Origin: Gulosibacter sediminis
GTDB taxonomy: Bacteria > Actinomycetota > Actinomycetes > Actinomycetales > Microbacteriaceae
DNA: 11,072 nucleotides
Direction of reading: 5' to 3'
Assembly (NCBI RefSeq): GCF_014904065.1
Contig: NZ_JACXJG010000017.1
Location: 1 to 11,072, forward strand
This document shows positions 9,915 to 11,072 of this stretch, piece after piece. The notes below the pieces were generated by a model. It did not search any database. It was given only the letters and a program-made list of their open reading frames with translations, and had not been told where the DNA came from. Within the stretch, counting starts at the first letter, position 1; each line of letters opens with the position of its first letter. The position numbers and the translations under genes are program-made.

Positions 9915-11072
9915 GTGACTCAAGACACGATCCAGAGCTGGCCAGGAACGCCGTACCCGCTCGGAGCAACCTATGACGGCTCGGGCACCAACTTCGCGAT
10001 TTTCTCGGAGGGCGCCGAGTTGGTCGAGCTCTGTCTGTTCGACGACGAAGGTGTCGAAACACGCGTGCGCCTCTTCGAACGCGACGGCTTCGTCTGGCAC
10101 TGCTACTTGCCCAAGGTGCTTCCCGGGCAGCGGTACGGCTACCGCGTGCACGGCCCCTACGACCCGGCGAGCGGTCGACGCTTCAACCCAAACAAGCTAC
10201 TGCTCGACCCGTACGCGAAGGCGATCGACGGCAACATCGAGTGGAACCAATCGGTGTTCTCGTACAACTTCGGCGACCCCGACTCTCGAAACGACGAGGA
10301 CTCGGCCGCGTCGATGCCTAAGGGTGTCGTCATCAACCCCTTCTTCGACTGGGTCGGCGACCGCCACCCGCGCACGCCCTACGCCGACTCGTTCATCTAC
10401 GAGGCGCACGTGAAGGGCCTTACCCAGCTCCACCCGGATGTGCCGGAGGACATGCGCGGCACCTACGCGGGCATCGCGCATCCCTCAGTTGTCAACCACC
10501 TCAAGAACCTCGGCGTGACCGCGATCGAGCTCATGCCGGTGCACGAGTTCGTGCACGACTCCACTCTGGTCGAGAAGGGCCTGCGCAACTACTGGGGCTA
10601 CAACACCCTGAACTACTTCGCGCCGCACGGCGACTACTCGTCGGCCGGCGACGACGGTCAGCAGGTGCAGGAGTTCAAGGCGATGGTGAAGACCCTGCAC
10701 GCGAACAACATCGAGGTGATCCTCGACGTTGTCTACAACCACACGGCCGAGGGCAACCACCTCGGCCCAACCCTGAGCTTCCGCGGCATCGACAACGAGG
10801 CCTATTACAAGCTCGAGGCTGATGACAAGCGCTACTACACCGACTACACGGGCACGGGTAACTCGCTCAACATGCGCAGCCCGCACTCGCTGCAGCTGAT
10901 CATGGACTCGCTGCGGTATTGGGTGCTCGAGATGCACGTCGACGGATTCCGCTTCGACCTCGCCTCGACGCTCGCGCGCGAGCTGCACGACGTCGACAAG
11001 CTCTCGAGCTTCTTCGACCTGGTGCAGCAAGACCCGATCGTCTCGCAGGTGAAGCTCATCGCCGAGCCGTGG
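9915..11072 (+). CDS. glgX: Glycogen debranching enzyme GlgX (3' end outside window)
   Basis: 386 residues of an isoamylase-type debranching enzyme are visible, and the frame is open to the window edge. Such enzymes hydrolyse alpha-1,6 branch points of glycogen, usually on short phosphorylase-limited branches. The order is a CBM48 domain (about 10-110, starting [20 protein letters not shown]), then the GH13 catalytic barrel. Conserved region I is DVVYNH (271-276) and region II is DGFRFD with the nucleophile D348. The window ends on AEPW, whose E384 is the general acid. About 300 more residues are expected. GTG 9915 is the start: it gives the family N-terminus, and a TANNNT element ends 6 bases before it, with no ribosome binding site, so a leaderless message is likely. 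It is divergent from the small membrane protein gene. No other glycogen gene is in view. Confidence 0.97.
   Translation, partial: MTQDTIQSWPGTPYPLGATYDGSGTNFAIFSEGAELVELCLFDDEGVETRVRLFERDGFVWHCYLPKVLPGQRYGYRVHGPYDPASGRRFNPNKLLLDPYAKAIDGNIEWNQSVFSYNFGDPDSRNDEDSAASMPKGVVINPFFDWVGDRHPRTPYADSFIYEAHVKGLTQLHPDVPEDMRGTYAGIAHPSVVNHLKNLGVTAIELMPVHEFVHDSTLVEKGLRNYWGYNTLNYFAPHGDYSSAGDDGQQVQEFKAMVKTLHANNIEVILDVVYNHTAEGNHLGPTLSFRGIDNEAYYKLEADDKRYYTDYTGTGNSLNMRSPHSLQLIMDSLRYWVLEMHVDGFRFDLASTLARELHDVDKLSSFFDLVQQDPIVSQVKLIAEPW

Noticed and set aside
7925..9976. A 683-codon rightward open frame crossing several genes
   Set aside because: It spans the TRIC and zincin genes out of frame and the kinase gene in antisense. 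The product is Arg-rich and shows no family signal. It is a chance open frame in high-GC DNA.

Overview
The window is a dense, high-GC stretch of ordinary chromosome from an actinobacterium. Microbacteriaceae or a close relative in the Micrococcales is my inference, from codon use, the GltB/GltD/GlgX sequences, actinobacterial TANNNT-type -10 elements, and genes that begin at or next to the predicted transcription start. There are no tRNA or rRNA genes, insertion sequences, integrases, CRISPR arrays or prophage genes. No stretch longer than about 135 bases lacks a gene.

Left part (1-1921): the 3' end of trhO (tRNA U34 hydroxylase, rhodanese family) reads rightwards into the window. Tail-to-tail with it, and overlapping it by 20 bases, are two leftward genes for small secreted lipoproteins of unknown function. 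These are related to each other and look like a tandem duplication. The upstream one ends in five Glu codons that also carry the ribosome binding site of the next gene.

Centre (1922-7913): a complete leftward gltB-gltD operon encodes both subunits of NADPH-dependent glutamate synthase. This is the nitrogen-assimilation enzyme that converts glutamine plus 2-oxoglutarate into two glutamates. The two genes overlap by 8 bases, and a perfect Shine-Dalgarno sequence for gltD lies inside the last codons of gltB.

Right part (7914-11072): a divergent promoter region leads rightwards to a TRIC/UPF0126-type membrane protein and then a tiny HExxH zincin-like protein. The zincin gene ends on the same CTAG as a convergent leftward P-loop kinase-like gene. 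Upstream of the kinase, and abutting it, is a 71-residue single-helix membrane protein. A 70-bp divergent intergenic region separates that gene from rightward glgX (glycogen debranching enzyme), which the window cuts off just after its general-acid glutamate.

I do not see a new defence, mobile or biosynthetic system here. The points most worth a second look are the lipoprotein pair, a recurring leaderless promoter signature (CACTA followed by ten bases and a start codon), the compact sharing of stop codons and promoter elements between neighbours, and the overlapping divergent promoter candidates upstream of gltB.
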